A DNA stretch of 24,535 nucleotides from OMOG01 sp041485845 (GTDB taxonomy: Bacteria > Acidobacteriota > Terriglobia > Bryobacterales > Bryobacteraceae): positions 1-24,535 of the forward strand of contig JBGPKH010000048.1 in the NCBI GenBank assembly GCA_041485845.1, given 5' to 3'. Positions 22,962 to 24,535 of the stretch are shown here, piece after piece (the first letter of the stretch is position 1; the number at the start of each line of letters is the position of its first letter). The notes under the pieces were generated by a model that was not told the origin of the DNA, did no database searches, and saw only the letters and a list, made by a program, of their open reading frames with translations. Made by a program: the position numbers and the translations under genes.

Positions 22962-24535
22962 CTATTCCGGCAAGCCGGCCTTCTTGCGAAGAGCCTTCAG
23001 CCGCGGATCGCCGCGAAGCAAGGCAAACTCCGGAAATGTGAGAGTCCTTCCCATCCGGACAGGCCCCCGCGCCGCAAAGCGATCCAGAGCTTCGAAGGTG
23101 CGGTCCTTGTCGCCTAAACCGGAAAAGGTCAGAGCTTGCGCGAGCAGGCCTCGCGAAGAGGCTGCCAGGCTTTCGGCTTCCTCGCGGCGGCCGGCCCGCG
23201 CCAGGGCGTTGCCGAGAAAGAGATGTTGCGCGTCCGTGGTGCGAAGGAGTTGGATTGCCTCATCGAATCGCCCCTGGTTCGTCCGGACCCGGCCCAGACA
23301 CCCGGCGCTATCCGAGGCTTTCTTACAATGTCCGGCGGCCTCATCATAGCGCTGTGCCGAAATCAACACGTATGCCAGGAGACCATGGATCTGTGGTGAG
23401 AGCGGATCGTTTTTCTCGGCAATGCGCAACTCCTGGAGCGACTCCTCGATCCGCCCGAGCGGCAAAAGATCGTACATCGCGAAATGAGCGTAAGACATCG
23501 AGCTATTGGGATCGATCTGAATGCCGCGCCGAAAGCTCGTTTCCGACTGCTGCCATCGCCCGTATCGTCCGTGCGACACGCCCAAAGCCATGTTGGCCTC
23601 TACGGACAGGGGATCCAATTGGATCGCTTTCTCGGCCGCGTCCCGCATTTTCGATATGTCATCGTCCCGCTCACCGCGGCCTGTACCCGACAGGAATGCG
23701 TAAGCCAGGCTGAGACCGGCGTAGGCGGGCGCAAACGTGGGGTCTTTGGCGATGGCCTCCTGATAGAAATTGATAGCCGGGTCGGTGCCGGAGAGGGGAC
23801 TCACATTCGCAATCTCCACGGCCCGTGCACGAAGATACAGGTCGTAAGCTTCGACACTGGTCTCGTAGCGTCGCCGGCCGCGGCCCAGCTTCAACCGCAA
23901 GCCATTGACGATACCGTTGGAGATCTCCTCCTGAATGGCAAAGACGTTCGTCAGTTCCTTGTCATATTTGCCTGACCACAGGGTGACGTCGTCGCGTACC
24001 CGAACCAGTTGGGTGTCGATCCGCAACTGCTGGCCGGAGCGGAGCACCGAACCTTCCAGGATATAGTCGACGGCGAGCTGCTTTCCAACCTCCGGCAGGT
24101 TCCGCGGTTTCCCCTTAAAGGCAAACGACGAGGTTTGGGAGCGTACTGCCAACCCGTCGATGATTGACAGATTGCGGATGATCTCGTCGGTGAGGCCGTC
24201 GGCAAAGTAGTCGCTGGCTGGATCCTGGTTCAAGTTCTGCAGCGGCAGAACGGCGATGGCGATGGGCGCACTCTTCGTCTGAAGCAACAGCCAACCGATG
24301 GTCCCCAGGGCGACTGCGCATCCCGTCAGCGCGGGCAGCAGCCACGGCCGCCGGGATGGGGTTTTTCCCGGAACAGGCGCGGCGTTTGCCTGTACACTCT
24401 CCACCTGCCGAAATACGGGGACATAGCCACCTTTCGGCAACTCGAAACTCACCGGGTCGCCGCTGCCCGGACCGCCGTAATACTCCGCCAGCCGCGACCG
24501 CAGCCGGCCCGCTTCCGTACGCACAGTCGAATCCT
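22962..24535 (-). CDS. TolB-like / TPR membrane protein, N-terminus cut by the window edge
   Basis: At least 523 residues; the frame stays open past the last base (DSTVRTEAGRLRSRLAEYY), so the GTG near 24524 is not the real start. The N-terminal part with LPKGGYVPVF is the conserved lead-in of a large acidobacterial/proteobacterial family whose earlier residues lie outside the window. A single membrane helix follows (PWLLPALTGCAVALGTIGWLLL). Next is a TolB-like domain (IAVLPLQNLN...DYFADGLTDEIIRNLS... YILEGSVLRSGQQLRI... LWSGKYDKEL), then several TPR repeats across the last 300 residues (for example EAIAKDPTFAPAYAGLSLAYAF and AIQLDPLSVEANMALGVSHGRYG). TPRs act as protein-binding scaffolds; the role is probably regulatory or assembly-related at the inner membrane. 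It converges on the oxidoreductase operon. Confidence 0.88.
   Translation of the reverse strand, partial: DSTVRTEAGRLRSRLAEYYGGPGSGDPVSFELPKGGYVPVFRQVESVQANAAPVPGKTPSRRPWLLPALTGCAVALGTIGWLLLQTKSAPIAIAVLPLQNLNQDPASDYFADGLTDEIIRNLSIIDGLAVRSQTSSFAFKGKPRNLPEVGKQLAVDYILEGSVLRSGQQLRIDTQLVRVRDDVTLWSGKYDKELTNVFAIQEEISNGIVNGLRLKLGRGRRRYETSVEAYDLYLRARAVEIANVSPLSGTDPAINFYQEAIAKDPTFAPAYAGLSLAYAFLSGTGRGERDDDISKMRDAAEKAIQLDPLSVEANMALGVSHGRYGRWQQSETSFRRGIQIDPNSSMSYAHFAMYDLLPLGRIEESLQELRIAEKNDPLSPQIHGLLAYVLISAQRYDEAAGHCKKASDSAGCLGRVRTNQGRFDEAIQLLRTTDAQHLFLGNALARAGRREEAESLAASSRGLLAQALTFSGLGDKDRTFEALDRFAARGPVRMGRTLTFPEFALLRGDPRLKALRKKAGLPE

Noticed and set aside
22805..23041. 78-codon plus-strand frame in the convergent region
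   Set aside because: No domain or ribosome site, and it runs into the opposite strand of the TolB-like/TPR gene.

Overview
The window looks like a GC-rich chromosomal segment from an Acidobacteriota bacterium, most likely near Solibacter/Bryobacter. The main clues are a VWFA-related protein of the type expanded in acidobacteria, in an operon with an Oar-like TonB-dependent receptor carrying a carboxypeptidase-regulatory domain. Others are a TolB-like/TPR protein with the 'LPKGxYVPVF' N-terminal region, a CheB-CheR-PAS fusion, and many GC-rich palindromic intergenic repeats. I see no rRNA, tRNA, CRISPR array, phage genes or intact insertion sequence. The taxonomic call is an inference from gene families.

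Layout. 1-4.9 kb (minus strand): a two-gene signalling operon, a CheB/CheR/PAS hybrid followed by a PAS histidine kinase of the HisKA_2 type, translationally coupled. 5.2-8.2 kb (minus): an exported M49 (dipeptidyl-peptidase III family) metallopeptidase followed 7 bp later by a GNAT acetyltransferase. 8.4-8.95 kb (plus): a DUF4440/SnoaL-like lipoprotein behind a good sigma70-type promoter. 8.96-9.39 kb: a broken, internally inverted remnant of a gene related to the intact PLP-dependent Cys/Met enzyme at 10.2-11.3 kb, with a conserved-looking hypothetical gene between the two. 11.7-12.8 kb (minus): a two-cupin protein. 12.95-13.9 kb (minus): a PilZ/J-domain/winged-helix-like fusion. 13.95-14.88 kb: about 930 bp without a recognised gene, containing two adjacent strong stem-loops. 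14.9-20.2 kb (plus): the TonB-dependent receptor and VWFA operon, ending in a perfect 10-bp hairpin. 20.28-20.88 kb: a higher-order tandem repeat array in which most units can form a hairpin. 20.89-21.0 kb: a run of hairpins directly before a cupin/Gfo-Idh-MocA oxidoreductase operon (21.0-22.6 kb, plus). 22.6-22.96 kb: a convergent intergenic region with a palindrome flanked by direct repeats. 22.96 kb to the end (minus): a TolB-like/TPR membrane protein truncated by the window edge.

The protein-coding genes are mostly recognisable families of a soil heterotroph: signalling, outer-membrane uptake or scaffolding, peptide and amino-acid turnover, and sugar-type dehydrogenases. The less explained material is between genes. 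It comprises a candidate structured leader at 20888-21005, the hairpin repeat array beside it, the twin stem-loops at 14423-14517, a long inverted repeat at 12814-12920, two classes of REP-like palindromes, and the rearranged pseudogene. The most unusual protein is the PilZ-DnaJ fusion.
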